Shown here: in pieces, positions 39,059 to 52,965 of the stretch
Numbering within the stretch: position 1 is the stretch's first letter
How the letters are laid out: every line of letters starts with the position of its first letter
Assembly: GCF_963678635.1 (NCBI RefSeq)
Contig: NC_087062.1
Span: 90,681,845 to 90,745,844, forward strand
Length of the DNA stretch: 64,000 bases
Source: Symsagittifera roscoffensis
Taxonomy: Eukaryota; Xenacoelomorpha; Acoela; Convolutidae
Direction of reading: 5' to 3'
Position numbers and translations under genes: made by a program
The notes under the pieces: generated by a model
Databases searched by the model: none
The model's input: only the letters and a program-made list of their open reading frames with translations
What the model was told of the DNA's origin: nothing

Positions 39059-41640
39059 CGTGGGCTAAAAAAATTATTGTTTTGAGACTGAAAAGCGGTG
39101 GTATGGGGTTGTTCTATGATTTGTTCATATGTATTTTCATCTAGTGAATGGTGTGTCATTATATGTTGAATGGGACTTTGTGATATAGTTGGTCTAAAAT
39201 TTGGATTATTTGTTATTGCTAAATTTCGAAAATTTCGTGGGACTAGTGATAATGGATGGTTATGTGGTAGTGGTGGTAACTGTGGTGCTGTAGGCGTAAT
39301 GTCTACATTATTATGTTCTTCGTCGTATGTGTTCTGTCTTGTTGCTATTTTTGTGTTGTATTCCTTTATTTGTGCATCTAAAAGAATTTTGTTTATTGAT
39401 GATGAAAAAATTCCAAAACATCCTGCAAATAGTATGCGTGCTACACTTGCTTGTCTATTTACTTGTGTGTGTATAGCGCATGTATTATAGATTCCTTTTA
39501 AAAGCGAAAAAAGAAATCCTATAAAGTTAAACATTGCGTATAAAATAGTCAATTTTTCTAAGATGTAGTAGGGCCATCCTAGAAAATCGAGAATTTCATT
39601 TTTTAGTGTAACAAAGCTAAAAATATTTATAGGTGAAATATCTTGTGGTCGGTATTTTTCACCGTTTAGATATATATAGTCTTTAATGTCTTTAAAATAT
39701 CCGCTATAGTCTTGTGTATAAATATCTGCAAATCCTGCTGTTTCGGCAAGTTTGCGTAAGTTTTGGTCAATTGATTGTCTTTGTATCGTGTCCATTTGTG
39801 TTAATAATTCTTGGAATTGTTGTGTTCTAATGTGATGTTGTATATCGGATTTTGAATATATTCCAATTGATTGTAAGTCAATATTTGGGTTTCGAACAAT
39901 AGCTCTAATGCTTTCAGGTAAAAATTTTTTGAGTGATTGCATTAATGTGGGATATGGAGTAAGAAGATAATATTTATCTTCATCAGGGTTCAGTTGAACT
40001 ACATTGTGGCTATTTTCTGATCCACATGGGACTGCGGTATCCCAGAAATAGGTTCGTCTTGAAAGTGTGTCAACGAAGTGTACTTTATTCTTATAAAAGA
40101 TAGGGATTCTTTTATAGCATCGTTTATCTTCAAAAACATATAGTGGTGATACTTTTTTGGTACAGGTATAAAACCATAAAATGTTTCCTTCATAATCTAA
40201 AAAATTTGATCTATTTCCTGATAGTAAATATCCTGCGTAGGGTATTTTTAATACTGCTAGTGCAAGTGGTTGTAGGATTTGTGTCCTTTCTAATTCGCAT
40301 AGCTGGTGAAGTGTTTCTAATTCAGATAGTGACATTTCTTGAAAAATTCGGCTAATTGTGTAGTCTAATTTCATATCTAGGTGAATATCATAGTGGATGT
40401 TACCGAAATATGTACTATTCATTAGTGATAATTCTTGTAAACGTGTGCTTCTAGTGTCATGGGGCTTTAGATGTCCACCAGGTTGATTTTTACTTTTTTG
40501 AAAATCAACTGGTATATATGATGTTCCTTCGTTTATAGGGTGACTTGTGGCGTATGGGTCGATTTTTACTTTTCCAGTGGTCATGTCGAATCCTTTTTCG
40601 TATTCAACTAATATCTCGGAGTATTGTGTTTTGTGAAGTGGATTTCTGTATTTACATGCAAGTTCTGTTTCTTGATATATTTGAAAACGTGTCAATTTAT
40701 TTTCTATATTGTGTATGTTTCTAAAATTAGAAATTTGTCTTCGTGATGGATGGACTTGTTCATATGGAATTGATTGTATGAAATATTTTTCGTGGAATTT
40801 TATCATACGAGCGTGTATTTTTGCTACTTGAAATGTTGTACATGTGTCTTCAGGGAACCAAACAATTGTTGCTTGTGTTCGTGTTGTAGGGTCACAATAG
40901 CCTTGGTCGTTTTTACAAGGTAATCTAATTCCTTGATAGATCATTGTGTTGTCTGATAAATCGCGTGTGAGTTGTGTTTTTTCGAGTTGTATTTTCCAAT
41001 CAAAAAACATGATTTCTTGATATCCTTTATTTTTTGTGTCTGCTTTGCAGTTTGATGGGTCATTTATACCAATGTGTGGTATCCAGTGTTTATCGTGTAT
41101 ATCATAAGTTAATCTTCCGTGTGCGCCGTTGTATGGGTATTTTTCATCTAATTTTATATGTCCTTGATATCTTTCAAGTTCTGCTTGATGTACAGAATCT
41201 GCAAAAACTTGGAAATATACTAATTTTCTATCTGTGTTTTTATTTCTTGTGATATTGAGTCTTAGTAACTCGTTTTTACAATCTTCGGGATTGAGATGTA
41301 GAAGTCGTTCGATATTACTTTGGTAGAATGATTCGTGGTCAAGTCGGTTTTTTTTCCATTTGAGACTTGTGAACAATGTACTTTCTTTTCGGAAAATGTT
41401 GCTGTGAATTTATATCCTATAACTGTTGTTGCTCGGGCTTTTGAATAAAGTGTCGCTATTACATTTGTTGTTTCTATGGCTTGTGGTTCTGTTTCGCATT
41501 GTGATACTTGATTTATTGCATATTTGTGTAGTGTTTTTTGTTCGTTTTCTTCACAATCGTAATGTGTTACTAATAAATCTTGGAGTCCTGTGCGGGGGGA
41601 AGGGTTTATGTTTTCATTTGAGGTTATTAGAAAAAGGAGT
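39055..41640 (-). pseudogene. env: env of element 2, start lost and frameshifted
   Basis: Matches the 872-aa glycoprotein of element 1. A small deletion near 41650 removes the initiator and part of the signal peptide. A base change in an A-run near 41350-41360 shifts the frame, leaving about 770 residues open from there to the stop at 39055. The membrane-proximal hydrophobic segments are preserved. As it stands it cannot enter the secretory route normally. Confidence 0.8.
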
Positions 41641-41672
41641 TGGAGAAAAATAAAAACAATCCTGAGTATGGG

Positions 41673-42010
41673 TTATAAAATGTGATGTAACCAATTGTTT
41701 TTTTTGGTATATCTGTCGTATTTGTATATCACTTCAGTTGTTATAAACGGTGGTGGTAGGGATTGAGCTGTTATATTTGGTGGGTTTAATGGATAGGGAT
41801 GTTGAGTAATGTTGTTTAATTTAACCGTGATTTCAAATTTTAATTGTAGACTATCGTGTCGTTCTTCAAAGGTATATGGGTTATCTTGAAAGGAAATTCG
41901 TGTAGATGTTTGGGGGTTTTGGGTAGTTGAAGGTGGTGTCGGGTTTTCCTGGGATGATGTGGGTGAAGACTGACTGTGTGATTGTTGGTTAGCAATTTTT
42001 GATGGTTTTT
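41673..42010 (-). pseudogene. remnant of the Met-less ORF in element 2
   Basis: Keeps the Gln/Ser/Thr-rich start and the C-terminal part. About 757 bp of the middle are deleted in frame, and an A-run insertion near 41700 shifts the last codons to an early TAA. No ATG in frame here either. Confidence 0.65.
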
Positions 42011-42021
42011 GATCTATTCTT

Positions 42022-42210
42022 TTAGTGAAAAAATTGATGTTTATTGTAGTATTCTTCTAGAAAAAATATTAGGAGGATTGTTGCTAGGGCGAATGTGATA
42101 ATTGCTTTCATTATACATTTGCATATTGTCAAGATGAGGGATGATAGAAATGTTATAAAAATTACAAATAGTAAAAAAATATCTGTTCTACTAAAAATGG
42201 TTCGTATCAT
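42022..42210 (-). CDS. small membrane protein, 62 aa (element 2)
   Basis: Same length as the 62-aa protein of element 1 and nearly identical except at the last residues (NKHQFFH). Two hydrophobic segments separated by CKCIMK. Confidence 0.55.
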   Translation of the reverse strand: MIRTIFSRTDIFLLFVIFITFLSSLILTICKCIMKAIITFALATILLIFFLEEYYNKHQFFH

Positions 42211-42246
42211 TTGGATAAGTTTTGTGAATCGTACCTGTGGATATAG

Positions 42247-42432
42247 TCAATAGCTTTTGAAAGCTGGAGGTATAGTTCGAATATAGAAAATTGAAAAAAT
42301 ATTGCAAAATATGATTAAGATTATTACAAAAGATTCAAAGGTATCAAAAAGAAATATGATTAAAAGTTTAAATATCGTGAAAAATTGTTTGAGATTTGTT
42401 AGAATTATGTTGACTGAATGAGAGAAGAGCAT
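42247..42432 (-). pseudogene. small hydrophobic protein of element 2, C-terminus altered
   Basis: First 50 residues resemble the 76-aa protein of element 1; a frameshift replaces the polar tail and separates it from the following ORF, so the ATGA coupling is lost in this copy. Confidence 0.45.
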
Positions 42433-43025
42433 TTAAGAAATGACTTCTCGATCGAATATTTTTTGTTGTTTGAGGCAATTTTCAAGTGTGGTCGGATTAT
42501 TTATTGGTTTTTTGACAAGTGGGCTGAGTTTTGTGAAAAATTGTTGGGGGCGAATTTTATGGTGATCGGGAGGTCTTCTTTGTCTTTATTTTTATTTGTC
42601 AAGTGATCTGGGGTATTTTTGAGATTTTTATACTTTAGGCTAATTAAAATGGTCGTTCTTTTACTTTAGGCTAATTTAACATATTTGTTTGGGGGGTATT
42701 TGAGGTCTGAGTTGGGGAAATATTGTTGATCTTTGGTTTATTAGATAAGGGAGGGTTATGATATTATGGTGATATTTATTTTAGTTGTCAAGTTGGAATG
42801 GTTTGCTTATTTTTGACCTGGAGGTCGCAAAGTTATAGTTATAGATATGCCTGGAGTTTAATATCGTTCGTCTAGTTGATCTGTGTTAGAGTTAGAGAAG
42901 GTGACGGATTGGATGAATCCTATTGGCTAATTTTGAACTAGAATCGTTGCGTATTTGTCAGCATGTTATTTTGAAAAATGAAAGTTCAAAATATTTCAGA
43001 GGTGCAAAAATTATTAAATATAAAT

Positions 43026-46000
43026 TTAAAGCTGTTTTTGAAATTCGACTTTCTTTAATATTTTAGATTGTGGAATGAATGTTTTATAGTTTTTACGTGG
43101 TTGATTTCTAAGTCGTGATGATTCTCTATGTTCTGATTTGTCGATTTGTTCTTGAGGTATTATTTTTTCTATCATTTTTCTATTTTTTCTTTCTTTTTGT
43201 GGTGTATTTTGATCTAGCTTTTTTGTATTGTTTTTTGTTGTAGTTGATTTTTTATTTTGGTTTTCGAGGTGAATGTCATGTTGTTCCTTTGTTTTATTTT
43301 CCGTATGTGGATAATTTTGAATAACTTTTAAACCTGTGAAAGAATATAATTGAGTTAGTTCGCGTAGTGCGTACTCTTTTGGGTAATAAGGTAATAGGTT
43401 GTTTCGGTGTTGAACAATTTCTTTTTTGTCTGAGTCGATAGTTTTATATGTGACATCAGTGGGTTTGGCAATTATTTGGTATGGTCCTTTACGAAGGGGT
43501 TGTAGTTTTTTAGAGATTCCTTTTTGAGTGTTAAAATTGGGTATTAAAACAAATGTTCCAATTTTTAAATCGGAGGCTGGTGTAAGGCGTGAATTTATTT
43601 GTTCATTAATGTTTTGTCTTTGTAACAACTTTTTTGTTACTTTTTGGTAAATTTCATTGTGTTTTTTATCTCTGTTTAAAATCCATTCGGTGTGTGTATC
43701 GGAGGCTAATTTAAGAATTTGTGGGTGATGAAAATGATCTTCATCGTGTGTATGTAAAGGTAAGTTGTAACAAATTGATTCTTTATTCGGTTGACAATAA
43801 CTTTGTGCATTTTTATGAGAGTTTGCTGTAAACATAATCGGTTTGCGTGGCTTTTGATTAAAAACCATTTCATATGGTGACATTCCTAGAGTTGTCGTGA
43901 TTTGTGAGTTATATGCTAAGGGAAATAGTTTTACATCTGCTGACCATTCGGTATATCTTGTATCATTTCCATTGATGATACATCTAAGATATTCTTGTAG
44001 TGAACGGTTCATACCTTCGACTAAGCCGTTTGTCCAAGGTGCGTGAGATGTACGTGGTTCGTGTTTGATGTTATATAGATGACATAGTGTGATAATTTCA
44101 TTATTTATGAATTCTGTACCGTTATCTGTAACTAGAATTTCTGGTAGTCCGAATTTGGCTATCCAGTGTTCATATAGTGTTGTGTAAGCATAATAAGCGT
44201 TACAATGTGGTACTGGGTTAAGTGCTACATAATGTGTAAACGCGTCAACAATTACCATAATGTAGGAGTTTCCTTCGGATGTGGGTGAAATTGGTCCTTT
44301 TGTATCAAATGAAATACTGTGGTTAAAGTACAAACTTTGTCCTTTAAAATCTTGTTTTTGTGCTATTTGTTTTTGATTTGGATAAGGTTTATTTAGCTGA
44401 CATACTATACAATCATTGCATAGTACTTTTATCCAACTTGGTGCATTTGGAAAATAAAAGTTTTGTATGAAATTTGAATATGTTTTCTCTGATCCAGAGT
44501 GTCCTTTAATGTTTTGTGTATGTGAAATATTAAAAGCTATAAGAATCATACTTAGAGGGAGACAGGGAACTGTAGATTCATTTAATTTGTATTCTAGAAG
44601 GTCTGTGTTTTCGTTAATTGTTGTATTATTGAATTTTCGAAAATATCGGAGGAGTGTTTTATTTCCTAAAATAGTTGTATCTGCCTTGACGGGTTTAGTT
44701 TTATATTTGTGCCATGATTTTAGTTGTCTAATTACTGGGTCAAGATTTTGATAGTGTTTCAAAGTATTAATTATAATTTTATCTGTTGGGGGGAGAAAAA
44801 TGTTTTCTATTTCTAATTTAGATAAGGGAATTGTATCAAGTGGGTCATGGAGGTCAAATACTTGATTTATTGTGTATTTTGAATCGTTTGTTTGTGGTCC
44901 TGATAAATTTATTTTATCAGTTAGGTTTTCTTTTTCAATTAATGGAAAAAGGTCTTTTTTGTGCGAGTGTTGTTTTACTCTTTTTTGTTGGGTGTTATTT
45001 TTTATCCATTGTGAGTATGGAATTGGTTTGAAAGTTGATGTTCCAAGTAGATCAACTTCGTAGTGATTATTTTGGCAATCTAAATAGAGTGGGAAGTGTT
45101 GTAGATTGTTTATCTGTGATTGTTCAACGTCAGTTTTTACTGCATATTTGCATTCTAGTCGGGGTGATGTTTCGTTTTCTGCAAGGTAGAATTTTATATT
45201 TTTGGGTATTTCAACTGTAGTTTTACGTGTGAGTAATTCAGGTGGTGTATTTCGACTTAATGTGTCTGGTAATGCAAGATTTTTTCCTGCTGTCCAAACT
45301 ATATGTAAGTTTGGGAATTTCATTAGAATTAGTTGAAATCTATAAACTCGGTGATTTGGATTAGATTTTTGTGTAAAGAGAAAAATGATTGGTTTGTGAT
45401 CTGTGAAAAGAACTGTTGGATGTTTTGATCCAAGTATCAGAAATTCATATTCTGTTAGTGTATATATTATAGCTGTACACTCTCTCATTAGAGTTGAGAG
45501 TCGTAGCTCTGCTTGAGTGAATAATCGAGAATTTGCTGATATAAGCTTCATTTTGTTTGTGCCATTGTGTGATTGTAATAATGCTGCGCCGATGCCAAAA
45601 TTCGAAGCATCGCACATTGCATAGAATGGTTGATTTGGGTCTGGAATTGTATTCGAAATTTGTTCAGTTAGGAGTTTTTTAATTTCTTCAAATCGTGCTT
45701 GATGTTCTGTGTTCCATTCAAAATTATTTTGTTGTCTAAGTATATTATAAAATGGTCTTAGGTATAATTGCATTTTATAGACATATTTACTTAAAAAATT
45801 TAACATTCCAAGGAATTCTTGGATTTTCTTTTTGTTTGTTGGTGGTTGGAGTTTTTGAATAGCATCAATGCGTGATTTTAATGGGGTGATTGTTTTTCTT
45901 TCTATATTATGTCCTAAGAATTTAACTCGTGTTAAAAAGAAGTGTGATTTATTGGGGGCGGCCTTCAGATTTTCGTTCTGAAGTATTTTGTGATAATGTT

Positions 46001-49000
46001 CTAAAACTTTAAACATTACTTCTTTTGTCTGTGATTGCATAAAAACATCGTCTAAATAAGTGATTGCGTTTTTCTTGAGTATTAGTGGTCTAAAAATTTT
46101 GCTCATAAAAGCTGAAAATGCTGCTGGTCCTATGGATATTCCATAGAATAGGCGGTTGAATTCATATTGCTGATTTCCAATAACAAATTGTGTTAAGCGT
46201 CGCGATTGTTCATCTAGTGGCATCTGATTATATGCACTATTCATATCTGCGGTTGTAAAGTATTTTCCGTTTATTTTTGTTAAAATAACTTGTATTGGTT
46301 CAATAGGCCAATTGCATTTTGATTCGTCTATTAGTGAATTAAGGTATCTAGCGTCTAGAACTATTTTTAATGATTCTCCTTTTGCTAGGATGATAACAGG
46401 GTTGATAAATGTGTTACCTTTTGGTTGTTCTTCTTTGTTTACCGGTGAGATTATATTGTATTGTTCTAAAATATCAAGTAATCTGTTCACTTTATCGTGT
46501 AAATGAATTGGTACTTTACTTGCTCTTTGTTTTTTGAAAACTGCGTCAGGTTTTAATGGGAGATGTAGTGATGAACTGATTTTGCCAACATCAAATTTAG
46601 ATGTTGCATAGACTGATGAATATTTTATTAGCTGTTTGGCTAATTTATCAAGTTCGTCTTGTGTTATTTGTGAATGTTGGAAGTTAAACATTGCTAAAAA
46701 CTTCTGTTGAGTCTCTGTGTAGTTACTTATGTTGAATGTAGGTTTGAAATATGGAGTTTTTGTGAAATAATCTGTATTTCTTTTTTCATTACTTATTATA
46801 TTATTTATGGATAATTCTTCATTAAGAATTGTAGATTGACAAATATCTAATAATTGGAGTATATTATTTACGCGGTATGCTTTTTCATGTATTGGTGATA
46901 TCGTAGCGTTGGTTTCGCAATAGCCTAAAAGTCCTAAAGGTAATGTTACTTGATAGGGTGTATTGTTGTATACATGTAGAGAAATAATATCTGAATTCGA
47001 GTTTTTCAAATATTTTATGGATGAAATTGTGATTTTGAAAAACTTATGGATAGGTTTGAATTCAAAATCTGACATATAGAGTTGTTGTTTGTTTTGTTTT
47101 TTATCATATTGGTGAACTTGTTTTATTGAAAAATTATATATGTTTCCTGATAGTGGTTTCAGGTGTTTTCTTTGTTGATTATATATCGGATAAAATTTTG
47201 AAAAGAATGGTGGTTGTTTATTTAATCTTTGAAAAAATGTTAGGGATGTGTCTTTTGTTTTTGTGTATTTATCTTTGATTAGTATTTTACTATTCAAAAT
47301 GTTGATTGTTGGTATATATTTAGAGATAAATGGTATTCCAATGATATTGTGCTTAATATCAGTGATATGGAATATTTGTTTAAATGGTTTATTTAAAATT
47401 TTATTTTGTTCTATTGTTCTTGTGGGGAGAAGAAATAATTGAATTTTTCCATAGTTTACTAATGTTGATCCTTGTGCTGTTGCTAGTTTACTGGATGTTT
47501 CAAGGGGCGTTAGCTTTGGGTGTAGTGATTTTATCTCATTCCATGTGGGAATGTTTATTATAATTGATTCTGCTCCTGAATCAATTAAAAAATCAATTTC
47601 AAGATCTGGTGGTTGAAATTCTTTGCTTCTTGGACTTTCTAAAAGAAATGGTATTGTCCAAATTTTTTCTTTGGGTTGTTTTTTTTTGTATATTTTGATA
47701 GATGTGATTTGTATTCAAGCATTTTGTTTTATTATTTTCATTGGATTGATTTGTAGTGTTAATTTCGTTAGTTTCTTGTGCCGTTTGTGTAGAATGGATG
47801 GGTTCAATATAATAATTGTGAAGGAGTTCTAATTGATTTTCGTATATATGTGATGAAAAAGGTTGTTCATATATAATAGGTTCGTAGTCATTTTCGATTG
47901 CTATCATATTTATGGAGGTAGTGTTTTCTGTATCACTTTCTGAATCTGATGATTCACAGTTTATTTGATTTAGTTGTAGTTCGTTATTTCCTGTGTCATC
48001 AATACCTGGGGGGTCTGATGTTGTTTCTGGGTTTGATTGTACTTGATTAATATTTCTTTGATGTTTAGGTGTACTACTTCTGTGGCGATTGTTAGAATTA
48101 TTATAATGGTTATTATTCCTGTGTGGTGAGTGGAATAATTTCTATAACGATTATTATAACTTGAATGTCGATTTTGTGAATTATTTCGTGATCTGTTTTG
48201 ATAATTATTGTTTGGTCTGTTATAGTTTGATCTATTATATGAGTTATTCCTTGATCGATTGTTCGGGTAATTCTGGTTTCGGTTGTTTGAATAACTTCTA
48301 TTCCGATTATTGGAGTATATTCTATTTCTATTGTATGATGAGTTTCGTGATTGATTGTTTGGATAGTAATTATTTCTTGATTGGGAATTAGATCTAGAAA
48401 CAAATTGTGTTGTATTTGAATTTGATCTGGAGTAGTTATTTCGACTATTTGGTCTATTGTAATGATTTTGTGACGAATTTTGTGTATTTCTTCGTTCTGG
48501 TGATCTTCCTCTATAACTTGAGTTATATGGTGATTGATTTCTCGTGTAGTTGGTATTGTTCGGTAGTGGTTTTCCTGAACTGTTGTTGCTGTATACATTT
48601 TTGTTCGGTAGATTTTGATCTTTCTTCATGTATTGATAGAATGATTTATTCGGTTCTTTATATTTTTGAGGTTTGTTTTGATTGTCCTGTTGTTTTTGTC
48701 TACATTCGGAAATACTATGTCCGTATCGTCGGCAATAATTACACCATTTTTTGAAAAATGGTTTGCCTTTAAAGTTTGGGTGTTTTTCATAAATATTGAG
48801 TATTTCAGTGATTTTTTCAACGAGGTCTGTATCTGAATCTTGTATATTATTGATATTTGTGGTATTTGTTTCAATTTGATTAACATATTGTAATTTCAGA
48901 TTTTCTGTTTCTTCAAGTTTCATTGAGATTTCCGCTTGCTCTAGCTTGTCTACTAGTTTTCGAAAACCTAAATCGGGCTCTCGAATTGAGGAGGGATGGG

Positions 49001-51275
49001 ATGCTCTCTTTTTTATTGCTATTTTCCTTAATTGGGGTGTTAAGGTCATCATTAAGATTTCTGTCATTTTTGTGTTTTTATAATCGTGTGTATTTAATGA
49101 ATATGCTTTTCGAACTACTGTTTCGATACGTACTGCTAATTGTTTGATGGTTTCATTTGGTAATCTGCGAATTTCATTACATAAAACTCTTTGTTGTTGT
49201 TTATTTCTTTCGGAGTCAAACATTTTTGAAAATTCTTGTGTAAATCTCTTCCAATTAGATTTTATTTCTATAGGCAATACTGAAAACCATTTTTGGGCTG
49301 CGCCGTCTAGGGTTGTCTGTATCAACGCTGTGCGTCGATGTATCCAGTTTTGATGTAGTGGCGTATTAATTGGTTCAGGTCCTATATTTAAAATTAAATT
49401 TGCTGTTACTGCATTTAAATAATCTTCTACAGAATATTCAGGGTCTGTTCCTGTGAATACCATTAATGGTTTGTTTGATGTTATTGATGATCCACCCATA
49501 AGGTATGGATTCATTGTCATTTGTAATGATTCTGCTGCATTTGGCCTTTGTGAAAAATTAGAAAGTTGATTTTTTGTTATTTCGTGTTGTTGAAGATAAT
49601 ATGAAAGTGGTATTTCATTTTGCATTTGTGTTGGTTGATATGAGTGTGTAATCATTGGGTTTTGTGGCTGAATTGGTTGAAAAGATTGTGTATTAATTTG
49701 GTTTTGCATTTGTATTGGTTGTTGATTTTGTGTATCTATCTGGTGTGGAGAAAAATTTCTATGATGTGTATATGGTTTCTGCATTCCTTGTCCGCGATAT
49801 TCTTGGGTATATGGTACAAATATATCTGGTTGTAAATGATCATCATCTGAGGATAGGTAATTCGTTTGATGAGGTGCTTGTTTTTTATTTTTATTCTGTT
49901 GAAAGAATGGGTAATTTTCACTATGATCCTGTGGAGGATGTGGATTAGCTTGAAAATTTACTGAATTGGTTGTTGCCATTGGATTATTCCAATATCGAGA
50001 TCTGATTTGATTATTATTATTATTTCGTGGAGGATAGTTTGTTTTTGATGAATGTGTATAATTATAATTATGTTCCGCAAAATTGTTTCTTGTGAATGTT
50101 CTGCGTGTTTTTGACGGTATTGTCATGGGTCTATATGTTTGGTAATCCATTTGTGAATATTTTGGAGCAACCGAAGGTTTAACGGTTGATTGTAAGGTTA
50201 CCTGTGCTAGCGAAGTGTTTGTATTTCTTGGTGTTGTTAAATTTGGACGTATTGGTGAAATACTTTGTTGTGTAGTTGTTGTTGTTTGGACAATTTCTTC
50301 ATTTATGAAGTGTGATGGTGTCTGAATATCTTGTTGAGTGAGATTTCTAGTTCCATTAAGGTTTTCATTGTGTATGACGGTCGAATTTAAACTGTTATTT
50401 CGAGTATAAGGTAAAAATGTATTGTAGTTTAATGGTGTTGCGTCAATGGTTAATGGTACTACTCTTACATAATCTCTTATATAAGATATTGTACTTATTG
50501 CTTGGCTTGCAATTGATTGTGGGATATTTATAAATGCATAATGAGACCATTCGGGGTCCCAAACGTAGTCTGACTGTTCTGTGATGACAGTATCATCGAG
50601 TGAATTTTGAGGTCTGAAATTTTTTCTTGCTTGTGAAATTAAATCTATATTATGTGTGAAATAATCTATTATAAACCATGCCAAAATTTTTTGTAAGTCA
50701 TGTTTTGTATGTTGTGAAACATCATCTTTGGTAAAATTTTCTTTAATTATATGTAGAAAAGTTGAAAATAGTGTGATTTCATGTCGTACCTTTATATGTT
50801 TGGATGTCTCTGTCGGTGAGACATTTGAGATTGGGATTTCGTTTTCTAATATTGAGATATAACTATATATTATTGCAAAAACTTCATTAGTAAATATGGA
50901 GTTTGCTCTTTGTGAGTTATGATATTGTATGCTTTTTATATATTCTGAGAATACTTTTGAAAATTCTAAATCAAGGTCGTCTGTTTGAATTACATATTTG
51001 CGGTGATTCGGGTTTGGTGAAGTGAATTCTATGGTGTAGATTCCGTAGTGTTGTGTCAAATTACATATATCTTTCAGATAGTTATCAATAATTTGTCTTT
51101 TGATCTTTACATCGGGGAACTCTGCTTTACATGGGCTGATTCCGGGTTCAAATAAATTTAGTAGTAAATTCTTACAAAGTATATGCTGTCCTCTATCAGT
51201 GGGTGTATCTACAAGGAAGGGGAAGATATCGTCATCATCTGGACTATCTTCACTTGGAGTGTGTGTTTGGCTCAT
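43026..51275 (-). pseudogene. gag-pol: gag-pol of element 2, broken by two single-base indels
   Basis: Gag is open from 51275 through capsid and CCHC knuckle. A one-base deletion near 48128 sends the frame to a stop at 47970 (1101-residue Gag-type product). A compensating one-base insertion in an A-run near 47685 restores the original frame, which is then open through protease, RT (YLDD), RNase H, integrase and GPY/F to 43026. All catalytic residues seen in element 1 are present. Without correction Pol would not be made. Confidence 0.85.
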
Positions 51276-51717
51276 TTTTTCGTTTAATGACTGTTAATAG
51301 GTAATTATCGATGTGTCTAATTTGTTGATTCCAGTTGTATAAATGTACCGGTTTGTGTTTATATTGCTTTTTTATTCGTCTTTTTCCTCTTTTTGATGAA
51401 TTTGAAGTTGTTTCTGAGTCGGAAAAATATAATTGATCGTGTATGGGGCAATTTTTATCTATAGATTCTTTAATTTTATAGAGTTCGTCTAAATTGCTGG
51501 CTTCTGATTCTGAAAATGCGTTTCTATTTTTGGAAAATCTTTTTCGTGTTATTTGTCTTTGTTTAGTTATTATTTTTCTTTTTAGTGTTTGTCGTTTTGT
51601 TCTAATATATCCAACTGTTTGTGTGTGAGGTGTGATTACAAGGTCGTATTTTTTGTTTTCTATTTCACAGTTGTGCAAAACGATTGTTTGTTTGTTTCCT
51701 AGATTTTTAAATGACAT
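51250..51717 (-). CDS. basic accessory protein, full-length 155-aa form (element 2)
   Basis: Same N-terminal and arginine/lysine-rich part as in element 1, but without the A-run insertion, so it continues with KPVHLYNWNQQIRHIDNYLL and ends inside gag (26-nt overlap, different frame). This is probably the ancestral form. The overlap suggests coupled translation of gag. Confidence 0.65.
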   Translation of the reverse strand: MSFKNLGNKQTIVLHNCEIENKKYDLVITPHTQTVGYIRTKRQTLKRKIITKQRQITRKRFSKNRNAFSESEASNLDELYKIKESIDKNCPIHDQLYFSDSETTSNSSKRGKRRIKKQYKHKPVHLYNWNQQIRHIDNYLLTVIKRKNEPNTHSK

Positions 51718-52644
51718 AAGGTTTAGGATGAAGGATGCAAAAAGTTGTTAGATGATTTCTATTTTCTTAAATTGTTAGTCCTTACGATTTTTTGGTTAGC
51801 TTAACCTGGGTCTATTTGTTCAGGGTGGGAGAGAAAATTATATCAATTCCGAAGAATGATTTTTACTTTCTCGTGGCTAGTATAAGCTAAGGTGTTAACT
51901 TACTTAATCTTATGTAGGAGTAGTGATTGTGTTCAAGGGTTGGAGAATAGTAAATCGATCCACAAGGTTCAGGTATCATTAGAACGCGAGTAGTTCGTTA
52001 GATACTATTTTAAACTTACTAAGTCTACGATTTATCCTGGGTCTTGATAAGAGGAGGGTTCAAGTGAAGGATGAATAACCGAAGTTTTTCACTGTTTATC
52101 CTAATTTGAATGGTTAGTTTTGTTGAAAAATTTCTATTAGTCTTGGGTTTTTTGAAAGGGTTGGATAGTGAATCGACGTTTGAGGTCGTTAGACACTAGC
52201 TAAGTGGGTGGGGGAGAACAAAATTGTTCTTTTTGATCCAAGGATGGGCCTTGATGATCAAGTTTAAATTTTAACTGAATAGAAAATGAATTAAGATCCA
52301 AGGATAAGCCTTGATGATCTGATTTGAAAATTAAGTGAATTTAAGTTTAAAATGGTTTAAATTTGTTTAAGGAAAAGATTTAGTGTTTTAATGATATTAG
52401 TGAGTTTATGATTGCTGTTATGTTTTAGGTGATGAAGCTGGGACAATTGGATAATTTATGATTACTAACAGTTTATTGTCATGCTACTAATTTTTGTTTT
52501 GATTTTCAATAAATATTTTCCAAATATAGTTTATAGAATACTGCAGAACTTTAGGAGAACGATCTGAGATCTTTTTATCAATCGTTATTGTATATTAATA
52601 TTTTGTTTAGCGCCTGAAATGATCATGAAGATTGACTTCAAGAT
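51718..52644 (-). promoter_or_regulatory. structured leader of element 2
   Basis: Collinear with 6402-7334. It retains the hairpin pair (52235-52259, 52295-52319), the GTGAAA/CTTCAC stem and the repeated CCAACCCT modules, each with substitutions that leave the stems largely intact. Confidence 0.5.
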
Positions 52645-52878
52645 TTAAGTTTGCAAATGAAAATCTAAATTCATTGCTAATAAGATTCTAAATATAAAAG
52701 TTTGTGTTGGCTTTTGCCGTACTATCATATAACTATTTGGTAAGTTTCTATTTTGTCGTATGTCGTCTCTGGTTCGAGGTCTTCTTCCAATTCCGGGTAG
52801 TTCTCTTATCGTTCGGAATATTGGCTTTGATCTATTGAGTCGTAGAGACATTTCGATTAAATTATCGTCGTGTAACAT
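52645..52878 (-). CDS. 77-aa basic protein (element 2)
   Basis: Full-length counterpart of 6168-6401, starting MLHDDNLIEM. About eight substitutions, mostly conservative or charge changes, no indel. Confidence 0.5.
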   Translation of the reverse strand: MLHDDNLIEMSLRLNRSKPIFRTIRELPGIGRRPRTRDDIRQNRNLPNSYMIVRQKPTQTFIFRILLAMNLDFHLQT

Positions 52879-52965
52879 TTTTAAAATGTTTTGTCTAATT
52901 TCTAATCTATTTTTGGTTAATTCTAAGCTATTAAGGTCTTGTTCGAGACTTATGGTCGCACCAGA

